Shown here one piece after another: positions 44,883 to 53,498 of a stretch of 60,498 nucleotides of DNA. Positions within the stretch are counted from its first letter, which is position 1; every line of letters starts with the position of its first letter. Source of the DNA: Pseudomonadota bacterium (GTDB lineage: Bacteria; Pseudomonadota; Alphaproteobacteria; Rhizobiales; Xanthobacteraceae). The stretch is from assembly GCA_018240595.1 (NCBI GenBank), contig JAFEFL010000024.1, positions 1-60,498 on the forward strand, written 5' to 3'. The notes beneath the pieces are model-generated. The model saw only the letters and a program-made list of their open reading frames with translations, did no database searches and had not been told where the DNA came from. The translations under genes were made by a program, and so were the position numbers.

Positions 44883-46073
44883 TCACCGTTCCACCAGCTT
44901 GACGCGGCTGTTGTAGATATTCATCACCAGCGACGTGAACAGGCTGATGCACAGATAAACCAGCATGGTGATGGCGACGACCTCAACCGCCTGGCCGGTC
45001 TGATTGAGCACGGTGCCGGTGAAGACCTGCACCAGATCCGGATAGCCGACGGCGACCGCCAGCGACGAGTTCTTGGTCAGGTTGAGATACTGGCTGGTGA
45101 GCGGCGGCACGATCACGCGCATGGCCTGCGGCACGATGATCAAGCGCAAGGTCGGCCCCGGCTTCATGCCGAGCGAATAAGCCGCTTCGGTCTGCCCGTG
45201 CGACACCGCCAAAATGCCGGCGCGCACCACCTCGGCAATGAAGGCCGCCGTGTAGATGCTGAGGCCGAGCAGCAGGGCGACGAATTCCGGCTGCAGCGCC
45301 AGGCCGCCGGTGATGTTGAAACGCCCGACCTGCGGTGCATCGAAATGCAGCGGCATGCCGGTCACCAGGAAGACGACGAGCGGCAGGCCGACCACCAGCG
45401 CGAGCGTGACAAGCAGGATCGGCGCCTGTTGGCCGGTCGCCATCTGGCGTTTGCGCGCCCAAATGTAAAAACCGATCGCCGATACGATGCCGAAAAAGAA
45501 GACGGCGCCGACCCAGCCGAAGCGCGGATCGGCGATTGGTTCGGGCACAAACAGGCCGCGGTTATTGAGGAACGAGCCCATGAACTTGGTGCTGTCGCGG
45601 ATGTCCGGCAGCGCCTTGAGCACGGCGTTGTACCAGAACAGAAGCTGCAGCAGCACCGGGATATTGCGGATGGTCTCGACGTAACCGGTCGCCACCTTGG
45701 CCAGCAGCCAGTTCTTGGAAAGGCGGCTGATACCGATGGTGAAGCCGAGAATGGTCGCGAGAATGATGCCGAGCACCGCGACCAGAAGCGTATTGAGCAG
45801 GCCGACCCAGAAGGCGGTACCGTAAGTCGAAACCGAAGCGCTGTATTCGATCAGCGATTGCGAGATGTCGAAGCCGGCGGCCTGGTTCCAGAAGCCGAAG
45901 CCCGAGGCGACATGAGCGCGCTGAAGGTTATCGAGCGCGTTGGTGGTCGCCGCATAGATGACCAGCACGACCAAGACGCACAGCACGACCTGATAGGCGA
46001 TGCTGCGGAATTTCGGATCGTTATAGAAAGCAACCCGCGCCGGTTGCTGAGCTCCCACGCTCTCGACCGCCAT
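44883..46073 (-). CDS. aapQ: General L-amino-acid ABC transporter permease AapQ
   Basis: Second membrane subunit of the Aap importer. The 396-residue product has an extra N-terminal helix, about eight membrane segments and the EAA motif in SLGMKPGPTLRLIIVPQAMRVIVPPL. GAGGGGATC precedes the ATG. It follows aapJ by 99 bp and precedes aapM by 10 bp. Confidence 0.95.
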   Translation of the reverse strand: MAVESVGAQQPARVAFYNDPKFRSIAYQVVLCVLVVLVIYAATTNALDNLQRAHVASGFGFWNQAAGFDISQSLIEYSASVSTYGTAFWVGLLNTLLVAVLGIILATILGFTIGISRLSKNWLLAKVATGYVETIRNIPVLLQLLFWYNAVLKALPDIRDSTKFMGSFLNNRGLFVPEPIADPRFGWVGAVFFFGIVSAIGFYIWARKRQMATGQQAPILLVTLALVVGLPLVVFLVTGMPLHFDAPQVGRFNITGGLALQPEFVALLLGLSIYTAAFIAEVVRAGILAVSHGQTEAAYSLGMKPGPTLRLIIVPQAMRVIVPPLTSQYLNLTKNSSLAVAVGYPDLVQVFTGTVLNQTGQAVEVVAITMLVYLCISLFTSLVMNIYNSRVKLVER

Positions 46074-46172
46074 GATCCCCTCATCCGGAGCGCCCTTGTT
46101 ATAACGCCTGGGCGCGTCGCCGAAACATTTTGGCCGCGGACCTTTGGGTCCGCGGCCATCGCAATCAACGGA

Positions 46173-47186
46173 TCAGTGGATCGGCGGGGCGTACATGATG
46201 CCGCCCTTGGTCCACAGTTTGTTGAGACCGCGGTCGATCTTCAGCGGCGAGCCGCTGCCGACGTTGCGTTCGAACGACTCGCCGTAGTTACCGACCTGCT
46301 TGATGACCTTGTAGAAGGTGTCCTTGGTCAGGCCGAGCTGTTCGCCGAAGTTGCCCTCGACGCCGAGCAGACGGCGGATTTCCGGATTGGTCGACTTCAT
46401 CATTTCGTCGACGTTCTTGGAGTCTACGCCGAGGTCTTCGGCGTCGACCATCGCGAAGCCAACCCACTTGACGACGTCGAACCACTGATCGTCGCCGTGA
46501 CGCACGGACGGACCGAGCGGCTCCTTCGAGATGATCTCCGGCAGAACGATGTGATCGTCCGGCTTGGCGAGACGCAGGCGCTCCGAATACAGGCCCGACG
46601 CGTCGGTGGTGAACGCGTCGCAGCGGCCAGCGTCATAGGCCTTCACGGTCTGGTCGGCGTCGGCGAAGGTCACCGACTTGAGCTGCATCTTGTTGGCGCG
46701 GAAGTAGTCCGCGAGGTTCAGCTCGGTCGTCGTGCCCTGCTGCACGCAAACCGAAGCGCCGTTGAGTTCCAGCGCCGAATTCACCTTGAGCGACTTGCGG
46801 ACCATGAAACCCTGGCCGTCATAATAATTCACCCCGGTGAAGTTGAGGCCGAGCGTGGTATCGCGGGATTCAGTCCAGGTGGTGTTGCGCGCCAGGAGAT
46901 CGACGTCACCCGACTGCAGAGCGGTGAAGCGGTCCTTCGCCGTCAACGGCACGAACTTGACCTTCTTGGCGTCGCCGAGAACCGCAGCGGCCACCGCGCG
47001 GCAGACGTCGACGTCAAGACCCGACCAGTTACCCTGCGCGTCCGGCAAGCCGAAGCCGGCGAGCTGACCGTTGGCGCCGCAATTCAGGACCCCACGATCC
47101 TTGACCTGTTTGAGCGTTTGAGCCGACGCGCCTTGGGCGACGAAAACCGCCGCGGCCAAAGCAACAACACCGAATACTCGTTTCAT
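46173..47186 (-). CDS. aapJ: General L-amino-acid ABC transporter binding protein
   Basis: Periplasmic amino-acid receptor of the Aap system. The 337-residue precursor has a signal peptide (MKRVFGVVALAAAVFV, cleaved at ASAQ), then the SBP family 3 fold: LNCGANGQLAGFGLPDAQGNW near the mature N-terminus and LARNTTWTESRDTTLGLNF. GGATGAGG precedes the ATG. In Rhizobium the aap genes are under nitrogen control; two direct repeats lie upstream here. Confidence 0.96.
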   Translation of the reverse strand: MKRVFGVVALAAAVFVAQGASAQTLKQVKDRGVLNCGANGQLAGFGLPDAQGNWSGLDVDVCRAVAAAVLGDAKKVKFVPLTAKDRFTALQSGDVDLLARNTTWTESRDTTLGLNFTGVNYYDGQGFMVRKSLKVNSALELNGASVCVQQGTTTELNLADYFRANKMQLKSVTFADADQTVKAYDAGRCDAFTTDASGLYSERLRLAKPDDHIVLPEIISKEPLGPSVRHGDDQWFDVVKWVGFAMVDAEDLGVDSKNVDEMMKSTNPEIRRLLGVEGNFGEQLGLTKDTFYKVIKQVGNYGESFERNVGSGSPLKIDRGLNKLWTKGGIMYAPPIH

Positions 47187-47531
47187 TGTGCAGCCTCATC
47201 CCATGCTTGTTGATTTAGTTTAAGCCCCTCGGAGCTGGCATGCCTTCCCCTCGAAAGGCACTGGTTTCCCCTCCAAAGGCAGCGTGGCGCGAAATTGTGC
47301 CGCGGCTGCCTTCGCCATTCCCAGAGTATCGCTCCTGCTTGGTATCTCAGAACGATCGCGGCGCAAGGTCAAGGGCTTAAACGTATTCGCGATGCACAAA
47401 GCGAACCCGCCCTGCCTCCGTGGAAGCAGGGTTTTGCTCGAATTTTTCGCAAACGCGGAACGCGGCACCTTTCACATGCGACAATCATACAAGCCGACAC
47501 GTAACGGCACGCAAATTCTATGCCGCCCCTT
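47187..47531. other. 345-bp intergenic region upstream of aapJ
   Basis: Non-coding leader of aapJ and downstream flank of the LAB_N gene. It holds two 16-bp direct repeats, TTCCCCTCGAAAGGCA (47245-47260) and TTCCCCTCCAAAGGCA (47266-47281), 15/16 identical and 21 bp apart, i.e. on one face of the helix, 60-95 bp before the aapJ ATG. The rest shows no gene I trust and no clear sigma-54 or sigma-70 promoter. Confidence 0.6.
47245..47281 (-). promoter_or_regulatory. Tandem 16-bp direct repeats upstream of aapJ, possible operator
   Basis: Two near-identical 16-bp copies spaced by exactly two helical turns (21 bp) at -59 to -95 from the aapJ start codon. The spacing and position fit binding sites for a regulator acting cooperatively, but no known consensus is recognised. 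Confidence 0.45.
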
Positions 47532-47861
47532 TCAGGCGGCGGCACCCTCACCGCGACCACGCAAGACAAATTGCAGATTGCGGATATAGACGAAGACACC
47601 GAAGGCCTGTCCGATGATGAACACCGGATCCTTGCGATACAGTGCGTAACCGAGAAGCATGAGGCCGCCGCCGATCGAGAACACCCAGAACGTCATCGGC
47701 ACGACGCTGCGGCCGGCACGTTCCGACGCGATCCACTGCACGACGAAACGCATCGCGAAAAGAAACTGCGCGACATAACCAAGCAGCACACCCCAATCGG
47801 CGCCGCCAACGAACACGTCATGGAGATACCCGCCGACGGTTTGGGCGATATCGATCAGCAT
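47532..47861 (-). CDS. LAB_N (lipid A biosynthesis N-terminal-like) membrane protein
   Basis: The 109-residue protein has three membrane helices and the LAB_N family marks: AMRFVVQWIASERAGRSVVPM, TFWVFSIGGGLMLLGYALYRKDPVFIIGQ and YIRNLQF. The family is related to the N-terminal membrane part found in some LpxB proteins, but there is no LpxB catalytic domain here. A three-helix bundle of this size resembles half-transporters. AAGGAAAG precedes the ATG. Last gene of a four-gene module with GT83, PAP2 and GT2. Confidence 0.85.
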   Translation of the reverse strand: MLIDIAQTVGGYLHDVFVGGADWGVLLGYVAQFLFAMRFVVQWIASERAGRSVVPMTFWVFSIGGGLMLLGYALYRKDPVFIIGQAFGVFVYIRNLQFVLRGRGEGAAA

Positions 47862-47916
47862 GGCTCACTTTCCTTTGTTCGACGAAAGTCGGCTCCGCGG
47901 CAGCGCGCGCGAGCCA

Positions 47917-48645
47917 TCAATTTTCGATGACGTCCGGTACGCGCTTGCGGCGTCGGATCAGCCACCAGACGCCGGCGAGATCAAGAATGCCGACCCAGAG
48001 CCGGTCCCACAGGCCATAATTCGATACGCCGGAACCACGCGGACGATCCACGACATCGACATAGCCGATGGCGAGACCCTCGCGCTTGACAAGCGCCGGC
48101 ATGAAACGATGAAGCGCATCGAAATACGGCAGGCGCAGATAGACATCGCGGCGAAACGCCTTGAGGCCGCAGCCGGTGTCACGGGTGCCGTCGCGCAGCA
48201 CGGCGCCGCGCACGGCATTGGCAATGCGCGACTGGAAACGTTTGAAGCCGCCCTTGCGGGCGAGGCGTTGCCCCGCGATGAGGCCGACCTTCGGGCTACC
48301 GGCTTCGAGCGCGCGGATAAGAGCTGGGATAAAGGCGGGGTCGTTCTGACCGTCGCCGTCGATGGTGACGATGACCGGCGCACGCGCCGCCGTGACGCCG
48401 GTGCGCACGGCCGCCGACTGGCCGCAGGACTGCTTGTGGGCGACGCGGCGGAGGAACGGATGCAACGCAATCAGGCGGTGCAGTTCGGCCTCGGTGCCGT
48501 CCGTCGAGCCGTCATTGACGTAGACGATTTCGAACGGCCACTGCCCCTCGAGCGCGGCGGCGATTTCAGCGACCAACGGTGCGACATTGCCGGCTTCGTT
48601 GCGGACCGGCACCACGACCGCCACTGCGGGCTGCGGGCTACTCAT
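47917..48645 (-). CDS. Family 2 glycosyltransferase (DPM1/ArnC-like)
   Basis: Likely attaches a sugar to a polyprenyl phosphate on the cytoplasmic face. The 242-residue product has VVPVRNEAGNVAPL, NDGSTDGT, the metal site DGDGQNDP (DxD region) and SCGQSAAVRTG. A single hydrophobic stretch at the C-terminus (LWVGILDLAGVWWLI) could anchor it, instead of the two C-terminal helices of ArnC. The open frame runs upstream, but ATG 48645 begins the family motif. It follows the PAP2 gene after 86 bp. Confidence 0.9.
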   Translation of the reverse strand: MSSPQPAVAVVVPVRNEAGNVAPLVAEIAAALEGQWPFEIVYVNDGSTDGTEAELHRLIALHPFLRRVAHKQSCGQSAAVRTGVTAARAPVIVTIDGDGQNDPAFIPALIRALEAGSPKVGLIAGQRLARKGGFKRFQSRIANAVRGAVLRDGTRDTGCGLKAFRRDVYLRLPYFDALHRFMPALVKREGLAIGYVDVVDRPRGSGVSNYGLWDRLWVGILDLAGVWWLIRRRKRVPDVIEN

Positions 48646-48731
48646 AACTCTATGATTCTCTTGCCGAAAGACCCAGCACCGGAATGGCGACCGGGTCGGG
48701 CGCGGCCTCGCCGGCCCGAGGCTGCTCTTTA

Positions 48732-49562
48732 TTAAGCCAATAGCTCGCGGGCAACAGCTTTGATCCGGCGCACCGACGGCCCGGGAAACTGGTGCACATG
48801 GCCGTCCGGCAGGATCGAGAAGCCGAGGCGTTGGGCGGCGAACCAGCGCCGGATCAGGATCACCCCGGTAATGCCGACGACGGCGCCCAGCAGCGTGTCG
48901 CTGAAGAAATGCGCCTGCACCACGATGCGGCTGATCATAATGACGATGGCGTAGATCAACGCCACCGTCCGCCAGCGCGGCCACAATGTGCCGACAGCGG
49001 CCAGTACCGCGAAGGCCGTGGTCGCGTGCCCCGACGGCATGCCGGCCCAGGCCGGGGCCCAGTGGAACGGATCGAAGACCCACGGGTCGATGCGACCGGG
49101 AACGCCCGGTCGGGCGCGTCCGATCATGTTCTTGACGATCGACGAGAACAGGCCCGGCAGCCCGATCGCGACGAACAGAAAGCCGACCCGCACCAGGATC
49201 GCCGCCTGCACGGCCTGCGCGATCGGCGTGACGGCGCGCGGCAATGCGGCGAGGACGACGAATGCCAGACCGAGCGGCCACAGCACCCAAGCGCCTTTAC
49301 CGAAATCGGTGAGGAAGTTGAAGAAGTCGACGATGCCGCGCGGCAAGGTGCGGACAAAATTCGTCGCCGCCGCATCGATGAGCGCCATGGAGAGCAGCAC
49401 AGCGACGAGGACGACCGCGGCGCCGATCAGCAACCGACGCGGGTCGCGGATCCACGGAAAGGTCTTCGCCCAGTCGATCGGCCGGCTGAGGCGCTTGAGC
49501 GAACCGATGACGTTGACGTGCAAACGCCGTAGCGCGGGCGGAAGGACCTTTTCAGCACTCAT
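48732..49562 (-). CDS. PAP2-family membrane phosphatase
   Basis: The 276-residue protein has about six membrane helices and all PAP2 motifs: KNMIGRARPG, the PSGH sequence and SRIVVQAHFFSD. PAP2 enzymes of this type recycle polyprenyl pyrophosphate or remove phosphates from lipid A (LpxE-like). The start overlaps the GT83 stop by 4 bp, so it is probably coupled to that gene. Confidence 0.9.
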   Translation of the reverse strand: MSAEKVLPPALRRLHVNVIGSLKRLSRPIDWAKTFPWIRDPRRLLIGAAVVLVAVLLSMALIDAAATNFVRTLPRGIVDFFNFLTDFGKGAWVLWPLGLAFVVLAALPRAVTPIAQAVQAAILVRVGFLFVAIGLPGLFSSIVKNMIGRARPGVPGRIDPWVFDPFHWAPAWAGMPSGHATTAFAVLAAVGTLWPRWRTVALIYAIVIMISRIVVQAHFFSDTLLGAVVGITGVILIRRWFAAQRLGFSILPDGHVHQFPGPSVRRIKAVARELLA

Positions 49563-51280
49563 GGCGTGGCCGTGTAGAACATGGCCATCGCGAAGCGCTT
49601 GCCGTTGCTGACGTTGAAACCCTCGATGCGGTTGCCGAGCGTGAAGCGGACGCCGAGTGCGTTGGCGCGTTGCACGAAAGCGCGTTCGCTACGCGGATCG
49701 ACGAGCGCGAAGCGGCACGGACCTCCGTTGAGGAATTCCGCGGCGCCGGGGCCGTCGGTGAACCGCGTCTTGGTGCCGAGCAGGAAGACCAGACTCGGCT
49801 CCTGATAATTGTAGGTCGACGCCAGATGCGGATCCTCACAACCCTTGGCCCGCACCTCGCGCGCCACGAGCTGGCTCGGAAACAGCGACGGCAGCATCGG
49901 GAAAGTGATCGCATAGACGGTCACGGCGATGAAGACCGAGGCCACCATGCCGCGCAGCAGGGCGCGCTCGGGGCCATCGACCTCGTAAAGCCACCAGGCG
50001 AACAAGCCCATGATCGCCGCCGCCGCGGCAAAGGGCCACGCCACCAGACCGAGATCGCGGCTCATCGCGAAAAAGATGATCGGGACCGCCACGGCAATAG
50101 CCCCGGGAAACAGGAACCAACCGACGGTGCCGTGCTGGATCCAGCGGTTGCGCCACAGGCCATTCTTCTCGACGATGCCGGCGATCAGGATGGCGATGGC
50201 GGGATAGAGCGGCAGCACATAGTGCGGCAGCTTGGTCATCACCGCTTCGAATACGATCCACGACGGCACCAGCCAGGCCAGCAGGAAGCGCGCGCCGGAT
50301 TCCCGCCGCGCCTTCCAGATGGTCGGCGCGGCAAGGCCGGCCAGCACCGAGCCCGGCCAGAACGTGATCCAGAATAACAGGAAGTAGTAGCCGGGCGGCG
50401 CCCCGTGGGCCTCCTGCCCGCTCGTCACCTTGGCGAGCATGTCGTCGCCAACCGACTGGACGAAGAAGTTGTCGCCGGACTTGGCGACGATGGCGATGAA
50501 CCAGGGCGCGACCAGCAGCAGCATCCAAAGGAAGCCGACGAGCGGCCGCGTCGCCTTAACCCAGCGCACGGAACGATCGGCGATGCCGAGGGTCGCTATG
50601 GTTAGGCCGACGAACATCAGCACCAGCGGCCCCTTGATCAGCATGCCGCCGGCCATCGCCGTCCACATCAGAGCCGGCATTTGCCAGCCGACCGGCTCCG
50701 CCGGCGTGCGCCGCGACGCGAGATAGATGCGCGCCAGGGCGCCCATCGTCGTCACGCTCATGAACAGCAGCATGGCGTCGGTCTTGGCGAGTCGTGCCTC
50801 GACGCCGAGCAGGATCGAACTCGCCATCATCAGGCCGGCGAGCAGCGCCGTGCGGCGCGCAACGAAGGCGAGCGCCGCCCAGTAAGTCATCAGCACCGCG
50901 CCGATGGCGCCGACGAGCGACGGCAGCCGGTACAGCCAGATCGTGGTCTGGGCGTCGCGTACGCCGAGCGCCTCGCCGGTCTTCACCGCCGCAACTTGCA
51001 GCCAGTAGATGCCGACCGGCTTCTTGTAGCGGACCTCGTCCTGGAAGCGGATGTCGACATACTCGTGGCTCTCGAGCATCTGCTTGGTGGCCTGCGCGAA
51101 GCGCGCCTCGTCGCGGTCGACCGGCGGGATCTGGAAGAAGCCCGGCAGGAAGGCGATCAGGCAGAAGGCGAACAGCAGCGCCACCGCCCGGCCATGCGAA
51201 GCCGTGGCGACGTCCAGCACGGCGGCGAGGCCGCGCGACGGCGCTTGGGATTGCGGCGCCTCGTCAGTGGTCGTGCTCAT
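49559..51280 (-). CDS. GT83/ArnT-like glycosyltransferase (PMT superfamily)
   Basis: Integral-membrane transferase using polyprenyl-phosphate sugars at the periplasmic face, like ArnT on lipid A or Rgt proteins in rhizobia. The 573-residue product has about 13 helices in the first 440 residues, the first-loop acidic motif DRDEARFAQATKQML and KPVGIYWLQ, and a soluble C-terminal domain (450-573). First gene of the module GT83-PAP2-GT2-LAB_N. The acceptor is unknown. Confidence 0.9.
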   Translation of the reverse strand: MSTTTDEAPQSQAPSRGLAAVLDVATASHGRAVALLFAFCLIAFLPGFFQIPPVDRDEARFAQATKQMLESHEYVDIRFQDEVRYKKPVGIYWLQVAAVKTGEALGVRDAQTTIWLYRLPSLVGAIGAVLMTYWAALAFVARRTALLAGLMMASSILLGVEARLAKTDAMLLFMSVTTMGALARIYLASRRTPAEPVGWQMPALMWTAMAGGMLIKGPLVLMFVGLTIATLGIADRSVRWVKATRPLVGFLWMLLLVAPWFIAIVAKSGDNFFVQSVGDDMLAKVTSGQEAHGAPPGYYFLLFWITFWPGSVLAGLAAPTIWKARRESGARFLLAWLVPSWIVFEAVMTKLPHYVLPLYPAIAILIAGIVEKNGLWRNRWIQHGTVGWFLFPGAIAVAVPIIFFAMSRDLGLVAWPFAAAAAIMGLFAWWLYEVDGPERALLRGMVASVFIAVTVYAITFPMLPSLFPSQLVAREVRAKGCEDPHLASTYNYQEPSLVFLLGTKTRFTDGPGAAEFLNGGPCRFALVDPRSERAFVQRANALGVRFTLGNRIEGFNVSNGKRFAMAMFYTATP

Positions 51281-51422
51281 GGTCTGCTTGGGATGGAGGT
51301 TCGAGTTCAGTGAGCGGCTTATTCCACACCTTGCGGCGCACCATAAAGCCCCCAGGCGAGTCTGTCATGGCAGGTCTGTTTTGGCATGGCCGAACACCGC
51401 CGCCCGCGCCGGAATGTCACGG

Positions 51423-53498
51423 CTATTGCAGGCGGACCATCACGCTGTCAGCGGCGCCGCGGGCATCCATCACCGTGAGCCGGACGAAACCCGGCCCGTC
51501 CGGCTGGAAATACAGCGTGCGCCGGCTGCCCGCGCCCGCGATCGGCACGCCATTGACCATGACCGAAAGCGGCGGCACGCCGCCGGCGACCTTGAGCGCC
51601 ACCGGATCGGGCGGCGCGGAGCCCGCCTTCCCGCCGACTCCGCTGCCGGCCAACTCAAGGCGTACCCCGTCCGGCGGGAACATGATGCGCGGCGGCGGCG
51701 CCGCGACGCCGTAGCGCGTGGCGTCGAAGCGCTGCAACGGCGGCGGCAGTCTGGCGGTGGTCGCGAAGACGGCGCCCTTCGGGGCCGGCCCCAGCGCCAT
51801 CGGCGTCTCACCGGAGCGGGCGAAGGCATCGAACAGGATCGGCGCGGCGCTGGCACGCCCGACGAGGCCCGGAACCGGCGCACCATCCGGCCGCCCGACC
51901 CAGACGCCGATGGTCATGCGACCGTCGAAGCCGACCGCCCAGGCGTCGCGGTAGCCGTAGGAGGTGCCAGTCTTGAAGGCGATGCGGCCATGCGGCGCAT
52001 TCTCCGGCGGCGGCGCACCGATCAGGACATTGCCGACATACCAAGCGGCAACCGGATCGAGCAGGCGGTGCGGTCTCAGGTCCGGTGCGCCGGCGCGCTC
52101 GACCAGCGGTTCCGTCTCGCCGCCGCGGGCGAGCCCGGCATAGAGCATAGTGAGATCGTTCAGCGTAACGCCGACGCCGCCCAAGCCCATGGCGAGACCC
52201 GGCGCTTCCTCCTTCGGCAACACCAGCGCCGCGCCGGCTTGCGTCAGGCGCGCGCTCAGGCGGTTGACGCCGACTTTGTTGAGGATGGCGATGGCCGGCA
52301 CGTTGAGCGACAGTTGCAGCGCGCGCCGCACCGTCACCGTGCCCTGGAAGGTCAGATCGAAATTCTCCGGCTGATAGCTGCCGTAGCGCTGCGGCCGGTC
52401 GTCGATCAGCGTCTCGGGATGGATGAGGCCGTCCTCGAAACCGAGACCGTAGATGAAGGGCTTCAGCGTCGAGCCGGGCGAGCGCAGGGCCATCGTCATA
52501 TCGATCTGGCCGGAACGGCGCGCATCGAAATAATCCGACGAGGCAACGCGCGCCCTCACCTCGTTCGACTGATTATCGACGACGAGGATCGCCACCGAGA
52601 TGTCGGGCCCCATCGCGGCGGCGCGCTCCTGCGCCATTATCTGCAACCGCGCCTGCAGCGGCTGGTCGATGGTCAGCTTGTGAATGCGCTGCGCGGGCTC
52701 GAGCTGCACGATGTGATCGGCCGAATGCGGCGCGAAGACCGGCATCGGCTTGCGCGACGCCGGCACCGGCTCGGCCTTGGCGCGGGCAATTTCGTCGCGC
52801 GGCACGATATGAGCGAGAGCGACGCGATCGAGCACGCGGTCGCGTGCGGCGCGAGCGTCGTCGGCATGGCGGTCGGGCCGCCGCTTTTCCGGCGATTGCG
52901 GCAAGGCGACGAGCAAGGCCGCTTCGCTGAGCGACAGCCGCCGCGGCTCCTTGCCGAAATAGGCAAGCGATGCGGCGCGGATGCCTTCAAGATTGCCGCC
53001 ATAGGGCGCCAGCGTGAGGTAGAGCGACAGGACCTGGTCCTTGGTCAGGGCGTGCTCCAATTCGAAGGCACGTGTTACCTGACGGAGCTTGGCGATGAAG
53101 GTGCGGTGCTCGCGCGGCTCCAGGAGGCGCGCGACCTGCATCGTCAAGGTCGAGCCGCCGGAGACGATATGGCCCTTCGATACGAGCTGCCAGGCCGCCC
53201 GCGCCATGGCGAAAGCATCGACGCCGTGATGCGCGTAAAAGCGCTTGTCCTCATAGCCGAACAGCAATTTGAAGAAGCGCGGATCGACATCCTCGACGGT
53301 CGCCGGCAGACGCCAGTAGCCGTCCTTGGTCGCGTAGGCGCGCAGCAAACGCCCGTCGCGATCGAGCACGACATGCGACAATTCGATGTGCCTGCCGAGC
53401 GGCGCCGGACCGAGCGAATAGACCCACCCGGCGCTGGCCGCCGCCACCAGGGCGACGGCGCCAACGATCGACGCCAGGATGAGTTTTGCGCGCTTCAT
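51423..53498 (-). CDS. pbpC: Penicillin-binding protein 1C
   Basis: Bifunctional peptidoglycan synthase. The 691-residue protein has a membrane anchor, a GT51 transglycosylase domain (GYEDKRFYAHHGVD, GGSTLTMQVARLLE), a transpeptidase domain with SPGSTLKPF (SxxK), SLN and KTGTS, and a C-terminal BiPBP_C domain. Its ATG overlaps the stop of the upstream alpha-2-macroglobulin gene by 4 bp, the conserved yfhM-pbpC arrangement, in which the two are thought to work together in wall repair and protease defence. Confidence 0.95.
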   Translation of the reverse strand: MKRAKLILASIVGAVALVAAASAGWVYSLGPAPLGRHIELSHVVLDRDGRLLRAYATKDGYWRLPATVEDVDPRFFKLLFGYEDKRFYAHHGVDAFAMARAAWQLVSKGHIVSGGSTLTMQVARLLEPREHRTFIAKLRQVTRAFELEHALTKDQVLSLYLTLAPYGGNLEGIRAASLAYFGKEPRRLSLSEAALLVALPQSPEKRRPDRHADDARAARDRVLDRVALAHIVPRDEIARAKAEPVPASRKPMPVFAPHSADHIVQLEPAQRIHKLTIDQPLQARLQIMAQERAAAMGPDISVAILVVDNQSNEVRARVASSDYFDARRSGQIDMTMALRSPGSTLKPFIYGLGFEDGLIHPETLIDDRPQRYGSYQPENFDLTFQGTVTVRRALQLSLNVPAIAILNKVGVNRLSARLTQAGAALVLPKEEAPGLAMGLGGVGVTLNDLTMLYAGLARGGETEPLVERAGAPDLRPHRLLDPVAAWYVGNVLIGAPPPENAPHGRIAFKTGTSYGYRDAWAVGFDGRMTIGVWVGRPDGAPVPGLVGRASAAPILFDAFARSGETPMALGPAPKGAVFATTARLPPPLQRFDATRYGVAAPPPRIMFPPDGVRLELAGSGVGGKAGSAPPDPVALKVAGGVPPLSVMVNGVPIAGAGSRRTLYFQPDGPGFVRLTVMDARGAADSVMVRLQ

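Noticed and set aside
44820..47213. 797-codon frame opposite aapJ and aapQ
   Set aside because: Shadow of the Aap operon, without signal peptide or domain.
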